A stretch of DNA of 64,000 bases from Sciurus carolinensis (GCF_902686445.1 NC_062219.1:48449056-48513055); one strand, 5' to 3'; shown: positions 50,801 through 61,204, counted from the stretch's first letter. Program-made: numbers and translations. The notes: generated by a model from the letters alone, not told the origin.

Positions 50801-51580
50801 TTTAGAATGCTATTGAAATTTTGTTTGTGTGTTTTCTGTGACCAGAGTATGGAGTTTGGCAGAAACCAAGTCTCAGCACTTCTGACACTGTGAGCTATAT
50901 AATTCTTTGCTGGTGCATGGACGTAAGGACCGTCTTATGCATAGAGGGATCTTTAGTAACAGGCTAAAAGAAAAGAATTGCCAAATTTGAGTTGTAAAAG
51001 AGATAATTATGTGCCATATGCTGAACTATAAACTCTAGAAGTATGAAATACCTATTTTCATGGGCCTGGTTAATAAGTCCCTTCTCTTGAGTAAAAGCCT
51101 AACCTTTTTATTTAAAATATTTGAACCAGCATATTTCTGATTATTATGGTGACAGAAATGTTTGAAAGTGAAAGAAAATGTGTTAGAGACAAAACAAGGC
51201 CATTTCAATGAATGGATTTTAATGAAAACATCAATAGCAGATTGTGGCAGACTTTTAATGAAGAAAAATAAAAGAATAGCACAATTAGCTGTAATCATGA
51301 AATAATATTTAAAGCATTTAATGAATTTTTTAAAAAGCTGTTGCACTGGAGATACCTGCAATCTGTTTTTCTTGATTTTCATTTAAAAAAATCATTTTCA
51401 TACTTTCAATTATACTGGATTATAAAAATATTTGAAAGTCAAACCTAACAAAAGAAACATTTAAAACAGCATAGCAGAATAATCCCACCCATCAGAATGT
51501 TAAGACTATAATGTGTGGTTTATATCATGTTCCTTCTGATTGAAGATTAGAGATTTTATATCATTACTCACACAGCTTCT
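50801..51580. other. Unannotated spacer before the full-length L1
   Basis: A 115-codon minus-strand open frame at 51035-51382 has no recognisable domain or supporting context; not called as a gene. Confidence 0.5.
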
Positions 51581-51595
51581 TGTGAAGTTTATTTT
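51581..51595 (+). repeat. Target-site duplication, left copy (full-length L1)
   Basis: tgtgaagtttatttt, identical to 57818-57832. The right copy is followed by AAATATG, so the original site read ATTTT/AAAT. This is an L1 endonuclease target with the correct strand polarity for a minus-strand insertion. Confidence 0.95.
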
Positions 51596-51638
51596 ATTTT
51601 ATTTTATTTTATTTATTTATTTTTTTATTTATTTTTTT
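51596..51638 (-). other. A-rich tail of the full-length L1
   Basis: On the L1 strand the tail contains AATAAATAAATAAA and AAAATAAAATAAAA units rather than pure A. These supply AATAAA motifs that the shortened 3' UTR itself lacks. Confidence 0.9.
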
Positions 51639-51809
51639 ACGTTTACATAGGGTAATGATGTTTCTTTTTTTTCCCCTTCCCCCCCCACCCCTCCCACCCT
51701 TTTCCCTTTATACAGTCCTTCTTTCCTTCATTCTTACCGCTCTCCTTAGCCTAACTCTAAACCTAACCCTAAACCTAATGCTAACCCCTCCCACCCACAT
51801 TATATGTCC
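51639..51809 (-). other. Short 3' UTR of the full-length L1, G-rich with telomere-like insert
   Basis: Between the ORF2 stop and the tail lie about 170 bp. On the L1 strand it holds a telomere-like segment (51745-51787; units such as GGGTTAGG, TTTAGGG) and then a G-rich run (about 51671-51706; at least five runs of three or more G) able to form a G-quadruplex. It ends CCCTATGTAAACGT. Other copies in the window continue for about 100 bp more, with a 'gattacacaaatgg' segment and an AATAAA before their tails. Confidence 0.88.
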
Positions 51810-54800
51810 TCATCCGCTTATCAGCGAGATCATTCGTCCTTTAGTTTTTTGAGATTGGCTTATCTCACTTAGCATGATATTCTCCAATTTCGACCATTTG
51901 CCTACAAATGCCATAATTTTATCATTCTTCATTGCGGAGTAATATTCCATTGTATAAATATGCCACAGTTTCTTTATCCATTCATCAACTGAAGGGCATC
52001 TAGGTTGGTTCCACAATCTGGCTATGGTGAATTGAGCAGCAATGAACATTGATGTGGCTGTATCTCTGTAGTATGCTGATTTTAAGTCCTTTGGGTATAG
52101 ACCAAGGAGTGGGATAGCTGGGTCAAATGGTGTTTCCATTCCAAGCTTTCTGAGGAATCTCCACACTGCTTTCCAGAGTGGCTGCACTAATTTGCAACTC
52201 CACCAGCAATGTATGAGTGTTCCTTTTTCACCACATCCTCGCCAACACCTATTGTTGCTTGTGTTCTTGATAATCGCCATTCTAATTGGGGTGAGATGAA
52301 ATCTTAGGGTAGTTTTGATTTGCATTTCCCTTATTACTAGGGATGTTGAACATTTTTTCATATATCTGTTGATTACTTGTACATCTTCTTCTGTGAAGTG
52401 TCTGTTCATTTCCTTAGCCCATTTGTTGATTGGATTATTTGTATTCTTCGTGTAGAGTTTTTTGAGTTCTTTATAGATTCTGGAAATTAGTGCTCTATCT
52501 GAGGTATGGTTGGCAAAAATATTCTCCCACTCTGTAGGCTCTCTCTTCACATTTCTGATAGTTTCCTTTGCTGAGAGAAAGCTTTTTAGTTTGAATCTAT
52601 CCCAGTTGTTGATTCTTGCTTTTATTTCTTGTGCTATGGGAGTCCTGTTAAGGAAGTCTGATCCTAAGCCAACAAGTTGAAGATTTGTACCTATTTTTTC
52701 TTCTATAAGATGCAGGGTCTCTGGTCTGATTCCAAGGTCCTTGATCCATTTTGAGTTGAGTTTTGTGTAGGGTGAGAGATAGGGGTTTATTTTCATTCTA
52801 TTGCATATGGTTTTCCAGTTTTCCCAGCACCATTTGTTGAAGAGGCTATCTTTTCTCCATTGCATATTTTTGGAACCTTTGTCTAGTATGAGAAAATTGT
52901 ATTTATTTGGGTTTGTGTCCATGTCCTCTATTCTGTACCATTGATCTACCTGTCTATTTTGGTACCAATACCATGCCGTTTTTGTTACTATTGCTTTGTA
53001 GTAGAGTTGAAGATCTGGTATTGCAATACCCCCTGCTTCACTCTTTCTGCCAAGGATTGCTTTAGCTATTCTGGGTTTTTTATTCTTCCAGATGAATTTC
53101 ATAATTGCTTGCTCTATTTCTGCAAGGTACATCATTGGGATTTTAATTGGAATTGCATTGAATCTGTATAGCACTTTAGGTAGTATAGCCATTTTGACGA
53201 TATTAATTCTGCCTATCCAGGAACATGGGAGATCTTTCCATCTTCTAAGGTTTTCTTGAATTTCTTTCTTTAGTGTTCTGTAGTTCTCATTGTAGAGGTC
53301 TTTCACCTCTTTTGTGAGATTGATTCCCAAGTATTTTATTTTTTTCGATGCTATTGTGAATGGGGTAGTTTTCCTAATTTCTCTTTCTGAAGATTCATCA
53401 CTTATGTATAAAAATGCATTGGATTTATGAGCATTGATCTTGTAACCTGCTACTTTACTGAATTCACTTATGAGTTCTAAAAGTTTTCTGGTGGAATTTC
53501 CAGGTTCCTCTAAATATATAATCATGTCATCAGCGAACAGGGATAGTTTGAGTTCTTCTTTTCCTATTCGTATCCCTTTAATTTCTTTGGTTTGTCTGAT
53601 TGCTCTGGCTAGAGTCTCAAGGACGATGTTGAATAGAAGTGGTGAAAGAGGGCATCCCTGCCTTGTTCCAGTTTTTAGGGGGAACGCTTTCAGTTTTTCA
53701 CCATTTAGAATGATATTAGCCATGGGCTTAGCGTAGATTGCCTTTATAATGTTTAGGAATGTTCCCACTACCCCACTTTTTTCTAGTGTTTTGAGCATGA
53801 AGGGATGCTGTATTTTATCGAATGCTTTTTCTGCATCTATTGAAATAATCATGTGATTCTTAACTTTAAGTCTGTTGATATGGTGAATGACATTTATTGA
53901 TTTCCGAATGTTGAACCAACCTTGCATCCCTGGGATAAAACCCACTTGATCGTGGTGCACTATCTTTTTAATATATATTTGTATGCAATTTGCTAAAATT
54001 TTGTTGAGAATTTTTGCATCGATGTTCATTAAGGATATTGGTCTGAAATTTTCCTTCCTCGATGTGTCTCTGTCTGGTTTAGGTATCAGGGTGATATTGG
54101 CTTCATAGAATGAGTTTGGGAGGGTTCCCTCCTCTTCTATTTCATGGAATAGTTTGAGGAGTATTGGAATGAGCTCTTCTTTAAAGGTTTTGTAGAACTC
54201 AGCTGAGAACCCATCTGGTCCTGGACTTTTCTTTGTTGGTAGGCTTTTGATGACCTCTTCTATTTCATTGCTTGAAATTGGTTTATTTAGGTTGTGTATG
54301 TCCTCCTCGTTCAGTTTAGGTAATTCATATGTCTCGAGAAATTTGTTGATGTCTTCGAGGTTTTCTGTTTTGTTGGAGTATAGATTTTCGAAATAGTTTC
54401 TAATTATGTTTTGTATTTCACTTGTGTCTGTTGTGATGTTTCCTTGTTCATTCCGAATTTTAGTAATTTGAGTTTTCTCCCTCTTTCTCTTTGTTAGTGT
54501 GGCTAAGGGTTTATCAATTTTATTTATTTTTTCAAAGAACCAACTATTTATTTTGTTAATTTTTCCGATTGTTTCTTTTGTTTCGATTTCGTTGATTTTG
54601 GCTCTGATTTTAACTATTTCCTGTCTTCTACTACTTTTGGTATTGGTCTGCTCTTCTTTTTCTAGTGCTTTGAGCTGTAGTGTTAAGTCGTTTATTTGTT
54701 GATTTCTACTTCTTTTTTTGAATGCACCCCATGAAATAAATCTTCCTCTAAGTACTGCTTTCATAGTGTCCCAGAGATTTTGATATGATGTGTCTTTGTT

Positions 54801-55658
54801 CTCGTTTACTTCTAAGAATTTTTTTATTTCCCTCCTGATGTCTTCTGTTATCCATTCATCGTATAATAGTGTATTATTTAGTCTCCAAGTATTGGAGAAG
54901 TTTCTGTTTTTTATTCTGTCATTTATTTCTAATTTCAATCCATTATGATCTGATAGAGTACAAGGTAGTATCTCTATCTTCTTGTATTTGCTAATAGTAG
55001 CTTTGTGGCATAAAATATGGTCTATTTTAGAGAAGGATCCATGTGCTGCTGAGAAGAAAGTGTATTCGTTCTTTGTTGGATGGTATATTCTATATATGTC
55101 CGTTAAGTCTAAATTGTTGATTGTGTTGTTGAGATCTATAGTTTCTTTATTCAATTTTTGTTTGGATGATCTATCCAGTGGTGAGAGAGGTGTGTTAAAA
55201 TCGCCTAGTATAATTGTGTTGTGGTCTATTTGATTTCTGGAATTGAGAAGGATTTGTTTGACGTACGTGGATGAGCCCATGTTCGGGGCATAGATATTTA
55301 TGATTGTTAAGTCTTGCTGATTTATGCTTCCCTTAAGCAGCATGTAATGTCCTTCTTTATCCCTTCTGACTAGTTTTGGTTTGAAGTCCACATTATCTGA
55401 AATGAGGATGGATACTCCAGCTTCTTTGCTGTGTCCGTGTGCATGGTATGTTTTTCCCCATCCTTTCACCTTTAGTCTATGGGTGTCTCTTTCTATGAGG
55501 TGAGTCTCTTGCAGGCAGCATATTGTTGGATTTTTCTTTTTAATCCAATCTGCCAGTCTGTGTCTTTTGATTGATGAATTCAGGCCATTAACATTCAGGG
55601 TTATTATTGTGATATGATTTGTATTCCCAGTCAATTGACTCATATTTGTTTTTGACAT
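51810..55658 (-). CDS. L1 ORF2 protein: endonuclease and reverse transcriptase, 1282 aa
   Basis: ORF2 protein nicks target DNA and copies L1 RNA from the nick (target-primed reverse transcription). An AP-type endonuclease domain fills about residues 10-245: N22, E51 in LQETH, D and N in ILGDFN (about 153-155), KIDH, and the SDH triad (about 236-238). The reverse transcriptase spans about 500-780, with [17 protein letters not shown], motif [12 protein letters not shown] (D608), [14 protein letters not shown] and motif C FADD (residues 708-711). A C-terminal Cys/His motif CX3CX7HX4C has C1138, C1142, H1150 and C1155. Length is slightly above the human protein (1275 aa). The ATG chosen lies 31 bp after the ORF1 stop; translation is probably by reinitiation, as known for L1. 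No defect is visible, but activity cannot be judged from sequence alone. Confidence 0.97.
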   Translation of the reverse strand: MSKTNMSQLTGNTNHITIITLNVNGLNSSIKRHRLADWIKKKNPTICCLQETHLIERDTHRLKVKGWGKTYHAHGHSKEAGVSILISDNVDFKPKLVRRDKEGHYMLLKGSINQQDLTIINIYAPNMGSSTYVKQILLNSRNQIDHNTIILGDFNTPLSPLDRSSKQKLNKETIDLNNTINNLDLTDIYRIYHPTKNEYTFFSAAHGSFSKIDHILCHKATISKYKKIEILPCTLSDHNGLKLEINDRIKNRNFSNTWRLNNTLLYDEWITEDIRREIKKFLEVNENKDTSYQNLWDTMKAVLRGRFISWGAFKKRSRNQQINDLTLQLKALEKEEQTNTKSSRRQEIVKIRAKINEIETKETIGKINKINSWFFEKINKIDKPLATLTKRKREKTQITKIRNEQGNITTDTSEIQNIIRNYFENLYSNKTENLEDINKFLETYELPKLNEEDIHNLNKPISSNEIEEVIKSLPTKKSPGPDGFSAEFYKTFKEELIPILLKLFHEIEEEGTLPNSFYEANITLIPKPDRDTSRKENFRPISLMNIDAKILNKILANCIQIYIKKIVHHDQVGFIPGMQGWFNIRKSINVIHHINRLKVKNHMIISIDAEKAFDKIQHPFMLKTLEKSGVVGTFLNIIKAIYAKPMANIILNGEKLKAFPLKTGTRQGCPLSPLLFNIVLETLARAIRQTKEIKGIRIGKEELKLSLFADDMIIYLEEPGNSTRKLLELISEFSKVAGYKINAHKSNAFLYISDESSEREIRKTTPFTIASKKIKYLGINLTKEVKDLYNENYRTLKKEIQENLRRWKDLPCSWIGRINIVKMAILPKVLYRFNAIPIKIPMMYLAEIEQAIMKFIWKNKKPRIAKAILGRKSEAGGIAIPDLQLYYKAIVTKTAWYWYQNRQVDQWYRIEDMDTNPNKYNFLILDKGSKNMQWRKDSLFNKWCWENWKTICNRMKINPYLSPYTKLNSKWIKDLGIRPETLHLIEEKIGTNLQLVGLGSDFLNRTPIAQEIKARINNWDRFKLKSFLSAKETIRNVKREPTEWENIFANHTSDRALISRIYKELKKLYTKNTNNPINKWAKEMNRHFTEEDVQVINRYMKKCSTSLVIREMQIKTTLRFHLTPIRMAIIKNTSNNRCWRGCGEKGTLIHCWWSCKLVQPLWKAVWRFLRKLGMETPFDPAIPLLGLYPKDLKSAYYRDTATSMFIAAQFTIARLWNQPRCPSVDEWIKKLWHIYTMEYYSAMKNDKIMAFVGKWSKLENIMLSEISQSQKTKGRMISLISG

Positions 55659-55689
55659 GATTTGGTTTCTCCTTTATTTGGCTATTCCT

Positions 55690-56736
55690 TTAGGTTAGTT
55701 CCTCCTGTTGCTGATTTGCATCGTTGTTTTTCATCTCTTCCTCATGGAATATTTTGCTGAGAATGTTCTGTAATGCTGGCTTTCTTTTTGTAAATTCCTT
55801 TAGCTTTTGTTTATCATGGAAGGATCTTATTTCATCGTCAAATTTGAAGGTAAGTTTTGCTGGGTATAAGATTCTTGGTTGGCATCCGTTTTCTTTCAGG
55901 GCTTGGTAAATGTTGTTCCAGGCCCTTCTGGCTTTTAGGGTCTGGATTGAAAAATCTGCTGATATTCTTATTGGTTTCCCTGTGAATGTAATTTGATTCT
56001 TTTCTCTCGCGGCCTTTAAAATTCTGTCTTTATTTTGTATGTTAGGTATTTTCATAATAATGTGTTTTGGTGTGGGTCTGTTGTAATTTTGTATGTTTGG
56101 AGTTCTATAAGCCTCTTGTATTTGGTTTTCCATTTCATTCTTCAGATTTGGGAAATTTTCTGATATTATTTCATTGAAGAGATTGTTCATTCCTTTGGTT
56201 TGTTTCTCTAAGCCTTCCTCAATCCCAATAATTCTTAAATTTGGCCTTTTCATGATATCCCATAATTCTTGTAGATTCTGTTCATGATTTCTTACCATGT
56301 TTTCTGTTTGGCCAACTTTGCTTTCGAGATTAAATAATTTGTCTTCAATGTCTGAGGTTCTGTCTTCCAGGTGCTCCATTCTATTGGTTATGCTTTCTAT
56401 GGAGTTTTTAACTTGGTTTATTGTTTCCTTCATTTCAAGTATTTCAGTTTGGTTTTTTTTCAGTATCTCTAACTCTTTATTGAAATGATCTCTTGTTTCC
56501 CGTATTTGGTCTTTTAACTGTTGATTGGTGCGATCATTTAATGCCTGCATTTGCTCTTTCATCTCCTCCTTCAATGCCTGCATTTGCTCTTTCATCTCCT
56601 CATTTGCTTCCCTGATCATTTTAATTACGTACATTCTGAGCTCCCTTTCTGACATTTCTTCTGCTGTGCTGTCATTGGGTTTTATTGATGTAGTATCTAG
56701 GTTTGTTTGGGATATTTTCTTCCCTTGTTTTCTCAT
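55690..56736 (-). CDS. L1 ORF1 protein: RNA-binding nucleic-acid chaperone, 348 aa
   Basis: ORF1 protein forms trimers that coat L1 RNA in cytoplasmic particles and assist reverse transcription. Residues 1-30 are a polar N-terminus. About 30-155 is a charged heptad coiled coil with an 11-residue repeat (MKEQMQALKEE, then MKEQMQALND). The RRM begins at RPNLRIIGIEE (about 164-174) and contains AAREKNQITF (242-251). The C-terminal domain follows with LKARRAW (267-273) and YPAKLTF (291-297). The start ATG has A at -3. It is close in length to the human protein (338 aa). The coiled coil is the most lineage-variable part, whereas the RRM and C-terminal motifs are conserved and uninterrupted. Confidence 0.96.
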   Translation of the reverse strand: MRKQGKKISQTNLDTTSIKPNDSTAEEMSERELRMYVIKMIREANEEMKEQMQALKEEMKEQMQALNDRTNQQLKDQIRETRDHFNKELEILKKNQTEILEMKETINQVKNSIESITNRMEHLEDRTSDIEDKLFNLESKVGQTENMVRNHEQNLQELWDIMKRPNLRIIGIEEGLEKQTKGMNNLFNEIISENFPNLKNEMENQIQEAYRTPNIQNYNRPTPKHIIMKIPNIQNKDRILKAAREKNQITFTGKPIRISADFSIQTLKARRAWNNIYQALKENGCQPRILYPAKLTFKFDDEIRSFHDKQKLKEFTKRKPALQNILSKIFHEEEMKNNDANQQQEELT

Positions 56737-56969
56737 ATTGGTCAGCTGTCAGTGGGACCCTGAGATATTGCAGTTTTCCGCTATTGGCTTATAGTGTCCC
56801 AGTAGATTTCCAGTGTATCACCTCCCAGCCTTCAGTAGCCTGATGTCTTGGAGGAATCTGATAAAGCAGCGTATCCGAAGAAAACTGCCCCTAGCCCCCT
56901 ACTGTTTCCACGATTTGGAACTGGCTCTGTACTGAAATGCTCTCACTGTGGGCCTGCACCGTGCAGCTG

Positions 56970-57211
56970 GCCGTGTGGGAGGAGCTCACTGCCGGAGTGT
57001 GGAAGGCTACCTTGGGAAGACTCTAGCTGCCCTGCCCGGCTCCGATAAGCCACCTCTATCTGGGCCTGTCCCCCGGGCCGAGATTTACCTAGTGGGCAGA
57101 CTCACCCGTGACTCTATTTCAGTCCAAGTCTCTCAATGCCTCCCCTTCTTAACTCCTGGGTTCTGGAGCGACAGGGGGTGCAGTCTCCCTCTAGGCCGCC
57201 ATCTTGGATCG
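56970..57211 (-). repeat. 5' UTR module, downstream copy
   Basis: About 242 bp, near-identical to 57575-57816 in its YY1-proximal 170 bp and more diverged toward the other end. Confidence 0.85.
57196..57208 (-). promoter_or_regulatory. Second YY1-type site, 605 bp downstream
   Basis: A second copy of AAGATGGCGGCC at the 5' end of the downstream module. It could start a shorter L1 transcript that still contains both ORFs. Confidence 0.65.
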
Positions 57212-57574
57212 TCCCGAGAAGAGAGCCTGCAGCCGGAGTGGGCAGAGCCGCCTGAAGAGGTCTCTGGCTGCCCTGCCCTGATCCCAGAGGTTGTTTGTGG
57301 ATCGAGGCTCTCCGTTGGTTCGGGGGCTTGTGGCTGGTTCTATGTAGAAAGTCTCTCACTGGGCGGTCAGCTCCGAGAAGCTAGCCTTGAACGGCACCTC
57401 CCACCGCAGGGGTCCAGACTACTTGGGGAAGTCTCTGGCTGCCCTGTCTGGACCCTGAATCTGCTTGCGTGCCAGAGTACGCTGAGCTGCACTGGCTCCG
57501 GGACTTGGAGCTTGTTCTGGTCAGGAAGGCTCTCACTAGCGGGCCAGTTCCGTTCCGAGAACCTGGAGAAGCTG

Positions 57575-57816
57575 GCTGTGTGGGCGGGGCCCACTGCCGG
57601 AGTGCGCAGGGCTGCCTGTGGATGACTCTAGCTGCCCTGCCCGGCTCTGATAAGCCACCTCTGTCTGGGCCTGCCCCCCGGGCCGAGCTTTACCCAGTGG
57701 GCAGACTCACCCGTGGCTCTATTTCAGTCCGAGTCTCTCAATGCCTCCCCTTCTTAACTCCTGGGTTCTGGAGCGACAGGGGGTGCAGTCTCCCTCTAGG
57801 CCGCCATCTTGGATCG
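57575..57816 (-). repeat. 5' UTR module, upstream copy
   Basis: First module of the element; its YY1 end forms the L1 5' terminus. Confidence 0.85.
57801..57813 (-). promoter_or_regulatory. YY1-type site at the L1 5' end
   Basis: The complement reads ATCCAAGATGGCGG..., matching the YY1 consensus (AAGATGGCGGC) within the first 20 bp of the element. In human L1 a YY1 site in this position directs accurate initiation; that role is inferred here. Confidence 0.7.
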
Positions 57817-57817
57817 C

Positions 57818-57832
57818 TGTGAAGTTTATTTT
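57818..57832 (+). repeat. Target-site duplication, right copy (full-length L1)
   Basis: tgtgaagtttatttt, identical over 15 bases to 51581-51595 and adjacent to the L1 5' end. Confidence 0.95.
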
Positions 57833-59439
57833 AAATATGCCCTTATATTTAACATTCTAATGAGATACACTATTTTTCTCTCTCTACTGTAATATTTTAA
57901 AGAAGTCTGAAAGTAATTTTAGAGAATGAATGAATAATGTTGCACACAGAATAGAATAAATGATACATAGAGTATTTTGGTAGTTTAGGTGCATTACATA
58001 TTGAATGAGCTGTAATAAAAAATGTTTTTGATTTTTACTTTTTACAAACTTTATTTAGACAACTATTTGTCTCTCATAAATTTAACTGGAACTGGAAACA
58101 ATTATTTTCCAAATTATTTACAGGAAATTGACATTGACATTGTCATTTGACATTGACAATACAGAAAGAGAGAATGTGGATTAGTATGCTTGATATTTTT
58201 TATTGTAGGGTCCATGGATTTCTTGACATTATGTATTGTCATTGAAATTTGTGAACATTTGGCAGTGTTTGGAGAGAAGCCCTTTAAAAAGTTTAATCAT
58301 TATGCCTTTAGTAGGTATTTAAGTACTCAGAGATCTGCACAAAACTAGATCTGCTTTATGAATCTCTGTTAAATAGTTGCACTTGTGCAAAGAAAGCAAT
58401 GTTCTCTGTAAACCTACAGTCTTTGAATTTATGACATCTCATGTTTTTTATATTTAAAATATATTATTTATTGTTTAAAAATGTCATTTGAACTGTTTCA
58501 ACTTTTGTGAATTATTGGAAGTATGTTAAACTACAGGTAGGGAGCATTTTCTGCTGTAATGTGTTATGTGGAGGGCAAACCTTCTTAATGTTAAATTGCA
58601 CAGATAGAAATAATATGCACAAAATGGAAATGCTGTCACAAAGATGTCTTAGGGAACTTGGTGCTAATACCTGTGCAGGTTCTTAGTAATAAAATAAAAT
58701 TTATTGCTCATGCCTAAACAATAGTCAGAGAGAATGAAAATTACCCCGATTCAATAATTTTATTGAATAAAATGATTATGTTTTTACTTAAGTCTAGCAA
58801 TCTAAGTTGTATGTAAATGGGTCATAAATAAAATGACTACTTCAAAATTTAGGTGGAGTCCTGATTAATGAGTTTAGAAAGTCTCTGGATGTCAATAGTG
58901 CTTAGCCTTAAAATTTCTCTTCTTAAGAATTGACTTAAGGCAGGGACAGTTCTGGAAATATGTCAACCAAATCTTAATGGTTGTGTTAAGGGGTGGAGGA
59001 ATCAGAAAACAATTGGAGATGCTTTTTTTTTTTTTAATAGCTTCTTCTTTTCTGATAAATAGCTTTCTTTTGCTATTTTCATCTTAAAGACTTGGTAGAA
59101 AATATACATTATATATGTATGTATATATAATATCAGTTATCTATGCATTTATCTATAGAGAGAGATTTCACAGTAACATTGTTTTGAGATCATCTTTTAC
59201 TTAATGTTTATCTTTTTGATCACAGTACATGCTAATTTTTAGGGAGAAAACATAGTAAACCACTCTGTCCTTCAGTTCTGCACAATTCCTGGCATAGAAT
59301 TTTAATCCCTAAATGTGGACTTATTTCACTTTTGTCTGCATGCAGACAATGAGAAAAGAATAGATAGACACTGGTAACCCCTGGTGTGGTCTCTGTTGAG
59401 TGTCATTCTTTTTCAGTTGCCCAAAATAGTATGCTTAGA

Positions 59440-59750
59440 GTCAATTTTAAAATCTTCTTTTCTCTCCTCAATCTTCCCCTTCCAGTCCCTGCTCCTGCTC
59501 CATCCACATAAACTCATGGGCAAAGGATCGCTTGGTTTTAGGATACTATTTCTATTATCCCAAACTCACTTTCATCCAATCCCTTCTCTGCTTCTCTGCA
59601 GTAACTAGTGAGGGTCAATGCTGCCCATTATTCAGCACTACTTTGCAGCACTTGGACGTTGTAATAGCCTCCAAGTGGGTCTGTCTGCCTTCTGAGTCTT
59701 ATACTACAACCCATCACTCATAGAGTAAGCAGCCTCATAATTTAAAAAAT
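59440..59750 (+). mobile_element. Ancient mammalian repeat, L2-like
   Basis: The phrase order CAGTCCCTGCTCCTGC, AATAGCCTCCAAGTGGGTCT, CTGCCTTCTGAGTCTTA and AGCAGCCTCATAATTTAAAA weakly follows an old LINE-type consensus ('agcctcctaactggtctccctgc'). The family name is uncertain. Confidence 0.3.
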
Positions 59751-61204
59751 AGATTTAGTAGTATACCTGCCAAACTTAAAAAAATAAAGTATTTATGGTT
59801 TCCGTTGCTTGCAAGACAGTCTAAACTGTGATAAAGTGGAGATTTTTTTAAAGTTGGTTAACATTTATGTTAAAATTCTTAATTTTCATGGATTATTCAT
59901 GATGTCTGACATTTTAGTTGATTCACTTTGAGAACAAAATAATAGAGATCTTGAAAATACCAAATACCTTAGAATTAATCTCAAGTGTAGAGCTATACTA
60001 GGTAAGCAGATGTTATTTTTCTCTAATATGTTGAATTTTTGCTATGTTTGTATAATCTGAAATATGAGCTGAAGTATTAATGATAAGCCAGGTTTCCTTT
60101 AAATCTCTTCTCAACAGGAAACAAAGTGCTGAAAGAATCTATACTATTTAAGTGGAAATACATCAATCATGGAAAGGAGCAGGCCACAGGTCCAGGTCAA
60201 TACCTTCCAGCCCATTAAACAGAGGGAAGGAAAGCAAGTTTGTTTATATTCAATACACCATGGAGTAGGAATGAAAAGCAATAATGCAGATCCTGACTGG
60301 AGCTTGCCAATAGTAACTTAGAAAATTATCAATCATGAATCCATCACAGTCCTAATTATTACTGAACTTCTGCATCAACAGGAAACAAAATTTAATAAAT
60401 TAGGTTAAGGAGTTTGGGTTTAAAAGAAAAAACATCTTATTAGATTACATCTAAAGACCCATCCTAATACTAATAATCTTAGACACTTAAAAGGAATCCT
60501 ATGGTGGGTTATGAAAATGTATGTCCATAAAAGAAATTAAACATTCTGAAACCTATTCATTCCTGAAAAATAGTAGTAGCCTTATTATTCTAATATCTAT
60601 GATTTGAATATATAATATCTAATATTTGAAGTATTATAAGGAAATTTTGGAATTTTTAGGTTTAATGATGAACAGTGAAAGAATGAATGCTCATTCTGTT
60701 TTTCTAAATAAAGTAAGATCCAGTGCATATTATATTGAAAAAAATTTCTCATAATAGAATAAGATAGTGTTTGGCATTAAGATGAAGTTGAAGAATTTGA
60801 GTGATATAATGAACTCTGAGAGTGAAGTCTGAGTAGATAAAATAGGAAACAGGCTAAGCAGTTGCAAATACCTATAATATTAAAAGTGGTTCATTTGTCA
60901 TTTTTATCCTTGCTTTTCACTGGGCAGATATATGAATTATGTCATGCTTTGCTACTTGAAGTATGACTCAGAGTATGTGCAGAGTCAAAAATTGGCAAAG
61001 GTAGTGTAATACTTAATTTCATAAGTCTTTTAACATTTTTTATCTTATTCATGGTTCAAACATCTACAGAGTCCTTCAGTGTATTTTATATTCTATTTTT
61101 CTTCCTGTGTAAACCTTTTATTTTGTGAAAACCAGTGTGGTAAAATAATTCATTTTATTAGGTAGACTGCAGAGGTAAGTATGCCATTATTTATGGTATT
61201 CTGT

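Larger units (their letters stand above)
51596..57817 (-). mobile_element. Full-length L1 with both ORFs open
   Basis: About 6.2 kb, complete from a YY1-site 5' end (GCGATCCAAGATGGCGGCC on the minus strand at 57817) to an A-rich tail at 51596-51638. In L1 order: 5' UTR 57817-56737, ORF1 56736-55690, 31-bp spacer, ORF2 55658-51810, short 3' UTR, tail. A perfect 15-bp target duplication flanks it. No stop or frameshift interrupts either protein and all the catalytic motifs I checked are present. This indicates a recent insertion that was possibly competent when it landed. The 3' UTR differs from older copies by a telomere-like insert and by lacking about 100 bp at its end. Confidence 0.97.
56737..57817 (-). 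promoter_or_regulatory. L1 5' UTR / internal promoter, GC-rich with duplicated module
   Basis: About 1.08 kb, strikingly GC- and CpG-richer than the flanks. In L1s this region is the internal RNA polymerase II promoter. A module of about 240 bp occurs twice, at 57575-57816 and 56970-57211, 605 bp apart. Each copy has AAGATGGCGGC at its 5' end, GGAGACTGCACCCCCTGTCG, and then ACTGAAATAGAG. The segment between them holds two further degenerate units around CTCTGGCTGCCCTG (57258 and 57431). It resembles the monomeric promoter logic of mouse L1 families but the sequence is different. Confidence 0.85.

Noticed and set aside
51035..51382. 115-codon minus-strand open frame
   Set aside because: No recognisable domain, lies in AT-rich unannotated DNA, and has no splice-site or homology evidence. 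Chance frames of this size are expected in 64 kb.
51745..51787. Interstitial telomeric sequence marking a chromosome fusion
   Set aside because: The repeats are imperfect, only about 45 bp, and lie inside the L1 3' UTR between conserved L1 segments, so they belong to the element and not to a chromosome end.
52941..56794. Several plus-strand frames of 60-90 codons opposite L1 ORF1 and ORF2
   Set aside because: They are shadows of the real minus-strand L1 genes and show no independent features.
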